Assembly: GCF_021375795.1 (NCBI RefSeq)
Contig: NZ_JAEIOI010000002.1
Span: 310,001-374,000, forward strand
Source of the DNA: Pseudomonas anguilliseptica
Lineage (GTDB): Bacteria; Pseudomonadota; Gammaproteobacteria; Pseudomonadales; Pseudomonadaceae
Length of the DNA stretch: 64,000 nucleotides
Reading direction: 5' to 3'
The position numbers and the translations under genes are program-made. Below are positions 37,357 through 46,718 of this stretch, piece after piece. Each line of letters starts with the position of its first letter. The stretch's first letter is position 1. The notes under the pieces are model-generated. The model saw only the letters and a list, made by a program, of their open reading frames with translations, was not told the origin of the DNA and searched no databases.

Positions 37357-37649
37357 TGAACGCCCCCAGCGCCATCCGCAATCAGCGCAGTGCCGGCCTA
37401 CTGCACCTGCAGTGGCCTGACGGCTCTACGCAAAGCCTTAGTCATGCAAGGTTGCGTGCCGCGTGCCCGTGTTCACAGTGCCGGGCATCACGGCTGGCCG
37501 GGCGTATTGATCTGGTCAATGCCGGGGTAAGCCTGAGTGCCATTAACAGTCAGGGTTATGGCGTGCAACTGGTGTTCAGTGACGGGCATGAGCGGGGGAT
37601 TTACCCGTGGGACTATTTGGCAGGGCTGGCATCGCCTATCGGCGGGTAA
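37356..37649 (+). CDS. DUF971 (GBBH-like N-terminal) zinc-type protein
   Basis: 97 residues. Single domain with Cys37-x-Cys39-x2-Cys42 (CPCSQC) and His78 in FSDGHERGIYPWDYL, the zinc ligands of the N-terminal domain of gamma-butyrobetaine hydroxylase. Stand-alone members are found near Fe-S and redox genes; role unknown. The start shares its first base with the HEAT gene stop. It is the last gene of the operon; no terminator hairpin is evident before the IS1182 element 140 bases on. Confidence 0.87.
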   Translation: MNAPSAIRNQRSAGLLHLQWPDGSTQSLSHARLRAACPCSQCRASRLAGRIDLVNAGVSLSAINSQGYGVQLVFSDGHERGIYPWDYLAGLASPIGG

Positions 37650-37789
37650 CGTATCGGAGCAGCAGCCGTCCTGGCGGGCGTTTTTCAATGCGCGCCATTC
37701 TTGAAACTCGGCTCGCTCCTCAGTTAACTGAATGCCCCCGCCCGTGTATGGAACTCAGGGAACGCAGCCTATGGTGATGGGCAGCTAGC

Positions 37790-39404
37790 GGCCGATTCTG
37801 TTGAAAAAGTAGGTTCAGCGGCAGCCAGTCGGTCAGGAGTGCCTGCTGTCGAAATGGCTGCAAGCCACTTCAAATTGCCTTCCGGCGTTTCGCTGAGCGT
37901 CCTTGCTCAGGTTTGAGGGTTAATTCGAGGGTTTCTGCTCGCAGCAGGCGTACCTATCGCGTGAGCGGTGGTCCTTGAGGCGAAATCTTGGCCATGCGGC
38001 GCAGGTTCTGCACTGTCGCAGCCAAGGTGAATTCGTCAGTGGCACCTGTCAGGCCACGCAGTCGTAAACGGTCGAGTTTCATGATCCGTTTGAGGTGGGC
38101 GAAAAGCATTTCCACTTTCTTTCGTTCGCAGCGAGAGACGAGGTATTCTGGTGTCTTGGCGATGCGCCGGGCCACGTCGCGGGCAGCTTCATGGATGCTG
38201 CGGACGATCTTCCGATTCGGCGTGTTGGGGCAGCATTTCGCTTTCAAAGGACAGGTGGCGCAGTCAGTTTGGCTGGAGCGGTAGATGATGGTATTGGCCT
38301 TAGTCACCCGCGATCTTTGCTGGGTGAAGGTGCGCCATTCACTGCGTAGTGGTTTGTCGGTTGGGCAGCGGTATTCATTGGCCTCCTGACACCAGTGGAA
38401 GTCTTTACTAGAGAGGCTGTCGTCCTTGCGCTCGGTCTTGTCCCACACTGGTACGTGCGGCTCGATGTCCTTCTCTTCGACCATCCAGGCCAGCATCGGG
38501 GCAGTGCCATAGGCGGTATCGCCGATGAGGCGTTCCGGTGTGAGATCGAACTGCGCTTCGACACGCTCGACCATCGTTCTGGTCGAATCGACTTCGGCGG
38601 TACGGTGCGCCGGAGTCGCCTCTACATCCACAATCACGCCATGCTCAGTGTCGATCAGGTAGTTCGTGGAGTAGGCAAAGTAGGCCGGACCGCCTGGCGC
38701 TGCTGTCCAGCGGGACTGAGGGTCGGTGAGCGAAATTTTCTTGGGAAGAGCTTCAGTCAGGGCCTCTTCATCAAGGGCTTCGAGATACTCGCGCACGGCG
38801 CGGCTGCTGAGCGCTGGATTACGCCAATCGACTTCATCTCCCGCCACCCCGCGTTGCCGACTGGCATCGGCCTTAATGATGCTGGCGTCGACGGCGAAAC
38901 CTTCACCCTTGACCAGGCCGGCGGCCATGCAGCGACGCAGCACCTCATTGAACAACCAGCGGAATAGGTCACTGTCACGAAAACGGCCGTGGCGATTCTT
39001 CGAGAAGGTCGAGTGATTGGGTACTTCGTCTTCCAGACTCAGCCGGCAGAACCAGCGGTAGGCCAGATTCAGATGAACCTCTTCGCATAGCCGCCGCTCG
39101 GAACGGATGCCATAGCAGTAGCCAACCACCAGCATGCGCACCATCAACTCTGGATCAATCGAGGGGCGGCCGATCGGGCTGTAAAAGTCAGCCAAGTGGG
39201 CACGCAGATCGCTAAGATCCAGACACTGCTCAATGCTGCGCAGGAGGTGCTGGCGCGGGACGTGCTCTTCCAGGTTGAACGAGTAGAACAAGCGCTGCTG
39301 TCCTCCCGGTAACTGTCCCATCATGCTGTTCGCCCCCACGCTCACTGACAGAGCAATTTTGCCAACGGCATGGGGAGGTCGCTACTTTTTCAACAGAATC
39401 GGCC
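37790..39404. mobile_element. IS1182-family insertion sequence
   Basis: 1,615 bases bounded by 23-bp perfect terminal inverted repeats at 37790-37812 (GGCCGATTCTGTTGAAAAAG...) and 39382-39404. It holds one transposase gene on the minus strand. I find no clear target-site duplication: left flank CAGCTAGC, right flank AAAAGCAG. This suggests a deletion or rearrangement next to the element. It sits between the AprAB-like operon and a gene remnant on the right. Confidence 0.88.
37954..39324 (-). CDS. IS1182-family transposase (DDE)
   Basis: 456 residues from the ATG at 39324 (a GTG at 39345 is possible). N-terminal DUF772 domain (FYSFNLEEHVPRQHLLRSIEQCLDL...GRPSIDPELMVRMLVVGYCYGIRSERRL). Catalytic residues: Asp in FAVDASIIKADAS, Asp in LIGDTAYGT, and Glu in KKVEMLFAHLKRIMKLDRLRLRG. 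A zinc-type cysteine cluster (CATCPLKAKCCP) follows. The frame is intact, so the element may be active. Confidence 0.93.
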   Translation of the reverse strand: MMGQLPGGQQRLFYSFNLEEHVPRQHLLRSIEQCLDLSDLRAHLADFYSPIGRPSIDPELMVRMLVVGYCYGIRSERRLCEEVHLNLAYRWFCRLSLEDEVPNHSTFSKNRHGRFRDSDLFRWLFNEVLRRCMAAGLVKGEGFAVDASIIKADASRQRGVAGDEVDWRNPALSSRAVREYLEALDEEALTEALPKKISLTDPQSRWTAAPGGPAYFAYSTNYLIDTEHGVIVDVEATPAHRTAEVDSTRTMVERVEAQFDLTPERLIGDTAYGTAPMLAWMVEEKDIEPHVPVWDKTERKDDSLSSKDFHWCQEANEYRCPTDKPLRSEWRTFTQQRSRVTKANTIIYRSSQTDCATCPLKAKCCPNTPNRKIVRSIHEAARDVARRIAKTPEYLVSRCERKKVEMLFAHLKRIMKLDRLRLRGLTGATDEFTLAATVQNLRRMAKISPQGPPLTR

Positions 39405-40821
39405 AAAAGCAGCCTGTCGCCTGCTTCAGCTTTAACAGCCAATATAAGCCCTTCGAGCAAATGCATGGCGGTGTCTACGAAATCAGGGGCAATTCATTTC
39501 GGCCACAGTTAGGGGGGCTTGCGAAAACACTGTACGAGAGCATGTTCGCACCACATGCCTACCATGCCACCCACCACACGCTTATGCGTGGTTACGCCGT
39601 CGGAATTATTGGGCTAGCAATACGCGCTGAATGCGTGGTTCTCCCTGAGAGTGCCGCTGCGGATCTTGCTGCGCCGTTCTCGAATTCGCCGTCTACATTT
39701 GCAAGCAATGGCACGCCCGATCCTGCGGTGACAGAGGCGATCGACAACGCTATTCAAATGGACTTCGGCAACTACACGATGGGGCGTTTGGTCCGTCATC
39801 GTGCTAACTACGATAACAAACATCCTGAGTACGTCCGCGTTCGAGCGAGGATCGAGCGGCGCATCTATGACCTTGGGTACCGGGCAGATCGATTTGAAAC
39901 TGCTGATAGGGATATTGGGAGTACATCCTGGCAAGCACGCGATGAAGTAAAGGTGGATCGGTATGGGAAGAAGTACTCGTGGGTTGCCTTTTTTGAAATG
40001 TGGGGCGAGCGAGAGGCCAACAGAACCCTGCCTGATTGGCGCCTAGAAGAGAGAACTTCTGACTGTGGCGTTGATCCAAGCTTTCCCAAGCGGCCACCCG
40101 AATGGATACCGCCTATTCCAGACTTGTTCGGGCGTGTGACAAAGAGCGCCAATGCTTGGGTACAAGGCGGTTTCACTCCGAACTGGCATTCCTTGCTCGT
40201 GGTCCCGTCAATTAATGGACACCAAGGACCATGGGTTCTTTTGCAAGGACATGTCCGTGGGGTCGATGAAACCTGCGATCGGGATATTTTCGCTTTCCTA
40301 CGCGGTATGTTTGTGGCCCGTAAGGATGTAGAGAGTCTTAAAACGAAGTTTCTTGCTGTGGACTATCCAGGCAACAGCAATATTCCCGAAGCTGGTACTG
40401 AGCACTATCTCTACGCAGGGGAGGCAGGCCGTAGCCAGACCTATGCCCGACACCTATACCAGAGGAACGGGCTTTATCGGCGCCAAGTCGTAGAAGCATT
40501 CGTGGAGCATGTGCAGGAGGGGCCAAAGAAGAGGATCAAGCGCTCTCCGGGTACGGTTGATCTGATCACCAATGAAGGGAAGACATCCCAAATTTCTTTC
40601 GCCGATTTACTCGGTCCGAGGCCGAAATTTCGCCGCATTCCAGGCATCCGACTGGAGCTTCCGTTTATTCACTTCGGCTGGGAGTCCTACCATTCACCGC
40701 ACAACCAATTCTCAGGCTTCGATCTACCTGCTCCCAGTTTGATTCAGCGTCTTGGGTTAGCGAGCAAGAATCGGGAAATCGACTTCTACGATTCTCTGGG
40801 CAAGCCTGGAACGCTCTACCG
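39405..40821 (+). pseudogene. N-truncated remnant of a large protein, part 1 (possible STAND/AVAST-like C-terminal region)
   Basis: About 472 codons open from the IS1182 edge to the IS256 insertion; an ATG inside IS1182 (39323) lies in frame by chance. The base composition is visibly more AT-rich than its surroundings. Segments include YVRVRARIERRIYDLGYRA, EVKVDRYGKKYSWVAFFEMWGE, ANAWVQGGFTPNWHSLLVVPS and ELPFIHFGWESYHSPHNQFSGFDLPA. I associate the GKKYxWxA motif with C-terminal regions of large NTPase defence proteins, but no NTPase domain remains here to test it. The N-terminal part is missing. Confidence 0.6.
40814..40821. repeat. Target-site duplication of IS256-family element, left copy
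   Basis: CTCTACCG, repeated at 42150-42157 on the other side of the element. Confidence 0.9.
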
Positions 40822-42149
40822 GAGGGTGTGCAGAATTTTGTGTAACCGGGGTTGGGGTTACTGCTGCGGCAGCCGGTCTTCGTAGCTGATCGTAAAGCGC
40901 GTCAGCGCCGCCTTCCAGTCACGGATTGGCATCGTCCATTTCTTGCTGATGTTGCGTAGTGCCAGGTAGAACAGTTTCAGCAGTGCCTCGTCGCTGGGAA
41001 ACGATCCGCGATTCTTGGTGATCTTGCGCAGGCTCATGTTCACCGATTCGATGGCGTTGGTGGTGTAGATCACCTTGCGAATCTCTGGCGGGAAGTCGAA
41101 GAACGGCGTGATACGTGGCCAGTTGCGGCGCCAGGACTGGCCAATCGGCAGGTAGTCGTCATCCCACTTGGCCTCGAACTCACCGAGGCGCAGTTCGGCC
41201 TCGTCTGCCGTGCTGGACTGGTAAATTCGCTTCAGGTCAGCAGCCACTTCAGCCCGCCGTTTCCACGACACATAGTTCAGGCTGTGTCTGACCATGTGCA
41301 CGATGCACAGCTGCACGCTGGTGTGCGGGAACACCGCTTCGATAGCCTCAGGGAAGCCCTTCAGGCCATCCACGCAGGCGACGAAGATGTCCTGCACGCC
41401 ACGGTTACGCAGCTCGGTTACCACCTGCAACCAGAACTTGGCGCCCTCGTTCTGGGCGATCCATAGGCCGAGGATTTCCTTCTCGCCAGCCAGATTGATG
41501 CCCAACGCCAGATACACCGCCTTCACTCGCACGGCGCCTTCGCGCACCTTGGTGTGGATGCAGTCGAGGTAGACGATGGGGTAGACCGCATCGAGCGGGC
41601 GCGACTGCCAGGCCTTCACTTCATCGGCTACGGCATCGGTCACCGAGGAGATCAGGCTGGGCGACACCTCGGCACCGTACATTTCCTGCAAGTGCGCCTG
41701 GATCTCGCGCACAGTCATGCCGCGGGCATACAGCGAGAGGATCTTGTCGTCGAAACCCGCCCAGCGGGTCTGGTGCTTCTCGACAATCTGCGGATCAAAG
41801 GTGCCATGCCGGTCGCGCGGCACTTCGATGGGCAACTCGCCGAACTCACCCTTGAGTTTCTTCTTGCTGAAACCGTTGCGGGTGTTGCCAGTTGGATTGC
41901 TTACCGGCTGATGCTTATCGTGGCCCAGGTGGTGGGTCAGCTCAGCATCCAGCGCACGCTCAACCAGCTTCTTGGTCAGTTGCTTGAGGATGCCGTCAGC
42001 ACCGATCAGGTCTTCAGGATTCTGGTAGTTGGCCAGGAGCTGATCCAGCAGCTCGTCGGTGATGGGATGTTGCGTCTTGCTCATGGTGTCTCCGGTTCGG
42101 AGCGACAGTGTCGCTCATGAGCCGGTTACACAAAAATTAGGACACCCTC
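40822..42149. mobile_element. IS256-family insertion sequence
   Basis: 1,328 bases from GAGGGTGTGCAGAATTTTGT (left end) to ACAAAAATTAGGACACCCTC (right end), imperfect inverted repeats of about 28 bp. An 8-bp direct repeat, CTCTACCG, flanks it at both sides, the length expected for this family. One transposase gene on the minus strand. It interrupts the gene remnant; the exact duplication points to a fairly recent insertion. Confidence 0.93.
40858..42084 (-). CDS. IS256-family (Mutator-like) transposase
   Basis: 408 residues. DDE residues: Asp in IVYLDCIHTKVRE, Asp in FVACVDGLKGFPEAI and Glu in YTTNAIESVNMSLRK. The N-terminal segment GNTRNGFSKKKLKGEFGELPIEVPRDRHGTFDP is characteristic. The frame is intact with ATG at 42084. 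Confidence 0.95.
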   Translation of the reverse strand: MSKTQHPITDELLDQLLANYQNPEDLIGADGILKQLTKKLVERALDAELTHHLGHDKHQPVSNPTGNTRNGFSKKKLKGEFGELPIEVPRDRHGTFDPQIVEKHQTRWAGFDDKILSLYARGMTVREIQAHLQEMYGAEVSPSLISSVTDAVADEVKAWQSRPLDAVYPIVYLDCIHTKVREGAVRVKAVYLALGINLAGEKEILGLWIAQNEGAKFWLQVVTELRNRGVQDIFVACVDGLKGFPEAIEAVFPHTSVQLCIVHMVRHSLNYVSWKRRAEVAADLKRIYQSSTADEAELRLGEFEAKWDDDYLPIGQSWRRNWPRITPFFDFPPEIRKVIYTTNAIESVNMSLRKITKNRGSFPSDEALLKLFYLALRNISKKWTMPIRDWKAALTRFTISYEDRLPQQ

Positions 42150-42157
42150 CTCTACCG
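42150..42157. repeat. Target-site duplication of IS256-family element, right copy
   Basis: CTCTACCG, identical to 40814-40821. Confidence 0.9.
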
Positions 42158-42413
42158 TGAGGCTGGCGATTCATGGAAGGGGAACCGGCACAGCCTTCTG
42201 TACATTCGGGCGGAACTTCTTCAACGCTACCTGAGCGAAACTCGCCAGGTGTTTGTTTGGTGCAATTGGGGAGAGCGGAATTGGCTCAAGAAAATGGATG
42301 GTTATCACCCTATCAGAGACGATGTCAGGCAAAAAATTTACCAAGCACAGAAACACTTACACCGCTCATTCTCTCAATGGTCTGCTAGGGACTCGAAGGT
42401 CATAGGGTTCTAA
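42158..42413 (+). pseudogene. Remnant of the interrupted gene, part 2 (C-terminal end)
   Basis: When the IS256 element and one copy of the duplication are removed, the frame of 39405-40821 runs on without a shift: ...GTLYR joins EAGDSWKGNRHSLLYIRAEL..., then VFVWCNWGERNWLKKMDGYHP, and ends at the TAA at 42411-42413, 84 residues later. This shows the two pieces are one gene. The wGER-like motif near the end is again reminiscent of large defence NTPases. The original protein had at least 556 residues. Confidence 0.85.
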
Positions 42414-42596
42414 CCCTGTAGCATGAACACTTTCGAGTAAGTGCTGGGCAGGCCAATCAGTTCCCACGAAAGGCCAAGCCTAGCTACTCATTTGCAGTCT
42501 TTCTGTTCACCGGCCGCTTCTGGCCGATAGCGCCGCATGCAACTCTCTGCCGCCGACTATGGATGTAACGTTTCTATTTACCGCAGACCATTCCTG

Positions 42597-43499
42597 TTAA
42601 CCGGCGCTAGTTAAGCATCTGACAATCAGCTCCAGCGCCTTTTTACCCTCTGGGATGGGTAGGATTGGCCAGACGTGAATCATTCCTTCGCCTATCTGCA
42701 GGTCCACCGGTACGCCGGCAGCCCGCATTTTGTTGGCAAACAGCAATGCGTCGTGGTGGGCGATATCGCGTGTGCCGGCGAACAGCAGTGTGGGTGGGAG
42801 GCCTTGCAGGTTGCCACGAAGCGGGCTGACATGACGGTGCTCAACACTCAAATCCCCAGCGTACAAACGGCCGGCCTCTTTTAGGCCGACAGCGGCGAGC
42901 ATGGGGTCATGCTTTTCTCTGGCGGCTATGGCCGGGTGCTGCATGCTCACATCAAGCCAGGGGCAGATCAGCACCAATTGCGCGGGTAGTGGCAGGCCTT
43001 TTTCGCGCAGGGCGTAGCAAAGGGCGAGGCTCAGGCCGCCACCGGCAGAATCACCGGCCAGGGTCAGTGAGCCGGCATCTGTGGTGATGCAGAGGTGCTG
43101 GTAAACCCGAACAACCGCATCCACTGCCTGCTTGCAGCTGGCTTCAGGTGCCAGCGGGTAGAGGGGCACGGTGATCGTGCAGCCGGTCTGCTCTACAAGT
43201 CGCTGAAGAAATCGCCAATGATGTGTGGTGATGGGCCGGATATAGGCCCCGCCATGCAGGTAGAGCAGATGGCGCGCCGTGGCCTGTGGGGTTTGTGGCG
43301 ACAGTTGGTACAGCTCGATCCCGTCCAGGGGCTGATGCTGTACTTCAAGGTTGCGCAGCATATTGCCTGAGGGCCTTGCCGGGCCTTGGTTTCTGACTTT
43401 CTTGATGCCCTCAAGTACCGCCTGCACGGAGCTGTAAATGCGTTTGCGTCGGGTGATGCGCAGAAGGGCAATAAGCAGCTGAGACTGAATGCTAGGCAT
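42597..43499 (-). CDS. Alpha/beta hydrolase, hormone-sensitive-lipase-type esterase
   Basis: 300 residues. Oxyanion HGGAYIRP, nucleophile Ser in LAGDSAGGGLSLAL, acid Asp in AGTRDIAHHD, base His in GMIHVWPIL: a full family IV esterase triad. It probably cleaves short-chain esters in the cytoplasm; physiological substrate unknown. The gene stands alone; the 183 bases on its 3' side (42414-42596) hold nothing recognisable. Confidence 0.9.
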   Translation of the reverse strand: MPSIQSQLLIALLRITRRKRIYSSVQAVLEGIKKVRNQGPARPSGNMLRNLEVQHQPLDGIELYQLSPQTPQATARHLLYLHGGAYIRPITTHHWRFLQRLVEQTGCTITVPLYPLAPEASCKQAVDAVVRVYQHLCITTDAGSLTLAGDSAGGGLSLALCYALREKGLPLPAQLVLICPWLDVSMQHPAIAAREKHDPMLAAVGLKEAGRLYAGDLSVEHRHVSPLRGNLQGLPPTLLFAGTRDIAHHDALLFANKMRAAGVPVDLQIGEGMIHVWPILPIPEGKKALELIVRCLTSAG

Positions 43500-43587
43500 G
43501 CATGGGACTCGTTGATTGTTGTTGTGCGCCCAAGCCTACTGCATTGCGCTTGAGTCGGCTTGACTGGGCTACCCCGAGACGGTGTCT

Positions 43588-43980
43588 CTACTCTTCCGTG
43601 CGTGTGGTGGTTTCCCGATCACCTTCATAGCGCTTCGTGAATGGGAAGGGTGGCAGCCAGGATTCGCGGCGGGTGGTCCACAGCTCATAGGTGGGGCGCA
43701 GTTGGTTGGGGCTGTCGAGAGTCCCCAGATTGATTTCGACTTCGTCGGCACTGCGGGAAAATACCGAAGAGCCGCAGCGTGGGCAGAAAAACCGCCCGGC
43801 GTAATCGGCTGTTGCGCCAACGACTGTCACGGCGTCCTTGGGAAAAACCGCAGAGGCGTGGAAGAGTGCGCCGTGGTGTTTGCGACAGTCGAGGCAATGA
43901 CACAGGCCAACCCGGTAAGGTTGCCCGGTTGCTTCGATACGCACGTTGCCGCAAAGGCAACCGCCAGTGAATTGCGCCAT
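43588..43980 (-). CDS. GFA family protein (glutathione-dependent formaldehyde-activating type)
   Basis: 130 residues from the ATG at 43980 with GAGGAGAT upstream; a longer frame lacks a ribosome site. Zinc cysteines: CLCGNVR, CHCLDCRK and FFCPRCGSSVF. The GFA fold binds zinc and often glutathione; most members have no established activity beyond that name. Transcribed alone. Confidence 0.9.
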   Translation of the reverse strand: MAQFTGGCLCGNVRIEATGQPYRVGLCHCLDCRKHHGALFHASAVFPKDAVTVVGATADYAGRFFCPRCGSSVFSRSADEVEINLGTLDSPNQLRPTYELWTTRRESWLPPFPFTKRYEGDRETTTRTEE

Positions 43981-44202
43981 GCGCCATCTCCTCGGCAAGC
44001 CCGTGCTCGGTATATTCACGGGGTGTTGCCCAAGGATAGGTGATCGGTTTGCCTATTGGGTAATTGCCATGCAACAGCAGCAAACTGCCAAGCAGGTGTT
44101 CGAAGTAGAGTTGCGGCAGGCTGATAAAACCGCATGCGCCAGCCTGGTCGAGGCTGGAGAAAGGCTGCCGCTGTCAGGAGGAGTGAGGGGCATAGACTCT
44201 GC

Positions 44203-45042
44203 TTAGACCGGCGCATCTCCGAGAATTGTCGCGCGCTGCATCACCCGGCGCTGCGGGCGGTAGTCGTCTACGGCGTAATGCTGGGTGATGCGGTTGTCCC
44301 AGAAGGCGATGTCATTGGTCTGCCAGCGCCAGCGCACGGTGAATTCCGGGCGGGTGCTGTGGGCAAACAGAAAGCGCAGCAGCGCATCGCTTTCATCGGT
44401 CTCCAGCTCGTTGATCCGGGTGGTGAAGCCATCGTTGACGAACAGTCCCTTGCGCCCTGTGACCGGGTGAGTGCGCACCACCGGGTGGGACAGTGGCGGG
44501 TATTTACGCTGCACCTCGTGGTAGTGCTCAAGCGCTTGCGGGGTATTGCCGTAGCGCTCCAGCGGGAACGAGTGGGTGAAGTCATGGGTGGCAGTCAGGC
44601 CGTCGAGCAGCACCTGCAGTGGTTTCGACAACGCCTCGAAGGCAGCACTGTTGCTGGCCCACAGCGTGTCGCCACCGAAAGGTGGCAGCAGCTTGGCCGA
44701 CAGCACCGCGCCCATGGCCGGAGTCGGCAGGAAAGTGACATCGGTGTGCCAGATGGCGTTGTCGCGCACATCGGTTACCGCCGTGTCGAGGATCAGCACT
44801 TCTGGCTGCTCCGGCACATTGGGGTAGATCGGGTGAATATGCAGGTCACCAAAGTGGCGGGCAAAACTGGCCTGCTGTTGTGGGGTGATCGGCTGGTTAC
44901 GGAAGAACAGCACCTGATGCGTGAGCAAGGCCTGCTCAATCAGCTGATGGTTCTCGGCGCTCAAGGGCTCGCTGAGGTTGATACCGTCAATCTGTGCGCC
45001 AAGGGCAGGGCTCAGTTGGGTGATTTGAATGCTCATGCTCAT
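44203..45042 (-). CDS. tauD: Taurine dioxygenase TauD
   Basis: 279 residues. Fe(II)/2-oxoglutarate enzyme with the facial triad His99-x-Asp101 (IWHTDVTF) and His255 ([10 protein letters not shown]), and Arg in RRVMQRATI for 2-oxoglutarate. It oxidises taurine to sulfite plus aminoacetaldehyde, feeding CysI. It ends the tau operon, 9 bases after tauC. The start may also be the second ATG, two codons in. Confidence 0.94.
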   Translation of the reverse strand: MSMSIQITQLSPALGAQIDGINLSEPLSAENHQLIEQALLTHQVLFFRNQPITPQQQASFARHFGDLHIHPIYPNVPEQPEVLILDTAVTDVRDNAIWHTDVTFLPTPAMGAVLSAKLLPPFGGDTLWASNSAAFEALSKPLQVLLDGLTATHDFTHSFPLERYGNTPQALEHYHEVQRKYPPLSHPVVRTHPVTGRKGLFVNDGFTTRINELETDESDALLRFLFAHSTRPEFTVRWRWQTNDIAFWDNRITQHYAVDDYRPQRRVMQRATILGDAPV

Positions 45043-45051
45043 CTATCCAGT

Positions 45052-45885
45052 TCAATGGGCCTGGCCATGCCAGGGCACCAGCTTACGTTGCAGGGCGCGC
45101 AGGCCCATCTCCAGGGCAAAGGCGATCAGGGCGATCACCAGAATCCCGAGAATCACCACATCGGTTACCAGAAACTGGGCGGCGGACTGCACCATAAAAC
45201 CCAGGCCACTGGTGGCGGCGATCAGCTCGGCGGCCACCAGGGTTGACCAGCCCACTCCCAGGCCGATACGAATGCCCGTAAGAATCTCCGGCAGGGCGCT
45301 GGGCAGGATCACGTAGCGGATCAACTGCGCCTGGCTGGCACCCAGCGATTGCGCTGCGCGAATCTTGCTCGGGTCGACGTTGCGCACGCCGGTGGCGGTG
45401 GAAATGGCGATTGGCGCGAAGATCGCCAGAAAGATCAGCAGCACCTTGGACAGCTCACCAATCCCGCACCAGATAACGATCAGTGGCAGGTAAGCCAGCG
45501 GCGGGATCGGACGGTAGAACTCGATCAACGGGTCGAAAATGCCGCGAGCGATTCGGTAACGGCCAATCGCAATCCCCAGCGGAATGGCGGTCAGTACGGC
45601 GGCGAACAGACCCAGGCCGATACGTTGCAGGCTGGCGGCCAGGTGCTGCCAGAGGCTGGAATCCATATAACCCTGGCTCAGCACCAGCCAGCCGCGTTTG
45701 GCCACCGCCTGTGGGCTGGGTAGAAACAGCGGCTCAATCAGGCCGAAGTAGGTTACCGCCCACCAGGCCCACAGTAGAAAGGCGACTGTCAGGCTACTGA
45801 TAGTGAACAGGCTGAGCTCACGTGGAGCACGCCGTGCTTGTTGTTCGCTCTCGGTGTTGGAGTAGATGTACTCATGGCTGCTCAT
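45052..45885 (-). CDS. tauC: Taurine ABC transporter permease TauC
   Basis: 277 residues, six membrane helices, with the EAA loop ([40 protein letters not shown]). It overlaps tauB by 4 bases. It imports taurine and related sulfonates across the inner membrane. Confidence 0.94.
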   Translation of the reverse strand: MSSHEYIYSNTESEQQARRAPRELSLFTISSLTVAFLLWAWWAVTYFGLIEPLFLPSPQAVAKRGWLVLSQGYMDSSLWQHLAASLQRIGLGLFAAVLTAIPLGIAIGRYRIARGIFDPLIEFYRPIPPLAYLPLIVIWCGIGELSKVLLIFLAIFAPIAISTATGVRNVDPSKIRAAQSLGASQAQLIRYVILPSALPEILTGIRIGLGVGWSTLVAAELIAATSGLGFMVQSAAQFLVTDVVILGILVIALIAFALEMGLRALQRKLVPWHGQAH

Positions 45886-46664
45886 GCGCGGCTCCCTTGG
45901 CGTTCGGCGAAAACCTGGGCGAGCACATGCTCGCGGGTGGCAATAAAGGCCGGATCGGATTTAATCGCACGGGCACTCTCACCGGCGGTGTAGCGTTGGC
46001 CGAAATCCAGGCTCAGGCGTTCGCTGATGCGGCCGGGGTTGGGTGACAGCAGAATCAGGTCGGTGGCGAGAAAGACTGCTTCCTCGATGTCGTGGGTAAT
46101 CAGGAACACGGGTTTGGCCGTGCGCTGCCAGACCTGCAGCAGCAGCTCCTGCATCTGCTCGCGGGTAAAGGCGTCGAGTGCACCGAACGGCTCGTCCATC
46201 AGCAGCACCCGTGGTTCGGCTGCCAGTGCGCGGGCCAGGCCGACACGCTGACGCTGACCGCCAGACAGTTCCCAGATGCGTCGCTGTTCGAACCCGGCCA
46301 GATCCACCAGGCTCAAAAGTTCGCGGGCCTTGGCTTCGCGCTGGGGCTTTGCCACGCCGGCCAGTTGCAGGCCGAATGCGACGTTTTCCAACACGTTCTG
46401 CCAGGGCAACAGGGCGTCATCCTGAAACACCACGCCGCGTTCGGCGCTGGGGCCCTGTACCGGTTGTTGATCGAGGCTGATGCGGCCGGCGTTGGGTGCA
46501 ACAAAGCCGGCGATCAGGTTGAGCAGAGTGGTTTTGCCACTGCCCGAAGGGCCTAGGGCGACCAGCAATTGCTGAGGGCCAAGGCTCAGGGAAATATCCG
46601 TCAGTACCGGCTCGGCCGTGCCGGGGTACTGTGCGCTGATGCGCTCCAGTTCAAGTAAGGCCAT
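45882..46664 (-). CDS. tauB: Taurine ABC transporter ATPase TauB
   Basis: 260 residues. Walker [10 protein letters not shown], signature LSGGQRQR, Walker [12 protein letters not shown], switch ITHDIEEA. Tight overlap with tauC and its position after the two tauA genes make this the energy unit for that uptake system. Confidence 0.94.
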   Translation of the reverse strand: MALLELERISAQYPGTAEPVLTDISLSLGPQQLLVALGPSGSGKTTLLNLIAGFVAPNAGRISLDQQPVQGPSAERGVVFQDDALLPWQNVLENVAFGLQLAGVAKPQREAKARELLSLVDLAGFEQRRIWELSGGQRQRVGLARALAAEPRVLLMDEPFGALDAFTREQMQELLLQVWQRTAKPVFLITHDIEEAVFLATDLILLSPNPGRISERLSLDFGQRYTAGESARAIKSDPAFIATREHVLAQVFAERQGSRA

Positions 46665-46684
46665 GATCGTGACTCTCTCAAATG

Positions 46685-46708
46685 CTCCCCCAGCTTTTGC
46701 CGGGGGAG
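46685..46708 (-). promoter_or_regulatory. Intercistronic hairpin between tauA and tauB
   Basis: CTCCCCC / GGGGGAG stem (7 GC-rich pairs, 10-base loop) with no T run, after the binding-protein stop. It likely makes binding protein levels exceed transporter levels by stabilising the upstream mRNA or partly ending transcription. Confidence 0.65.
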
Positions 46709-46718
46709 TTACAGCGGG

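Noticed and set aside
39323..39404. The in-frame ATG inside IS1182 as a true start of the adjoining gene
   Set aside because: The first 27 residues are encoded by the end of the IS element, so this is an accidental fusion rather than the native N-terminus.
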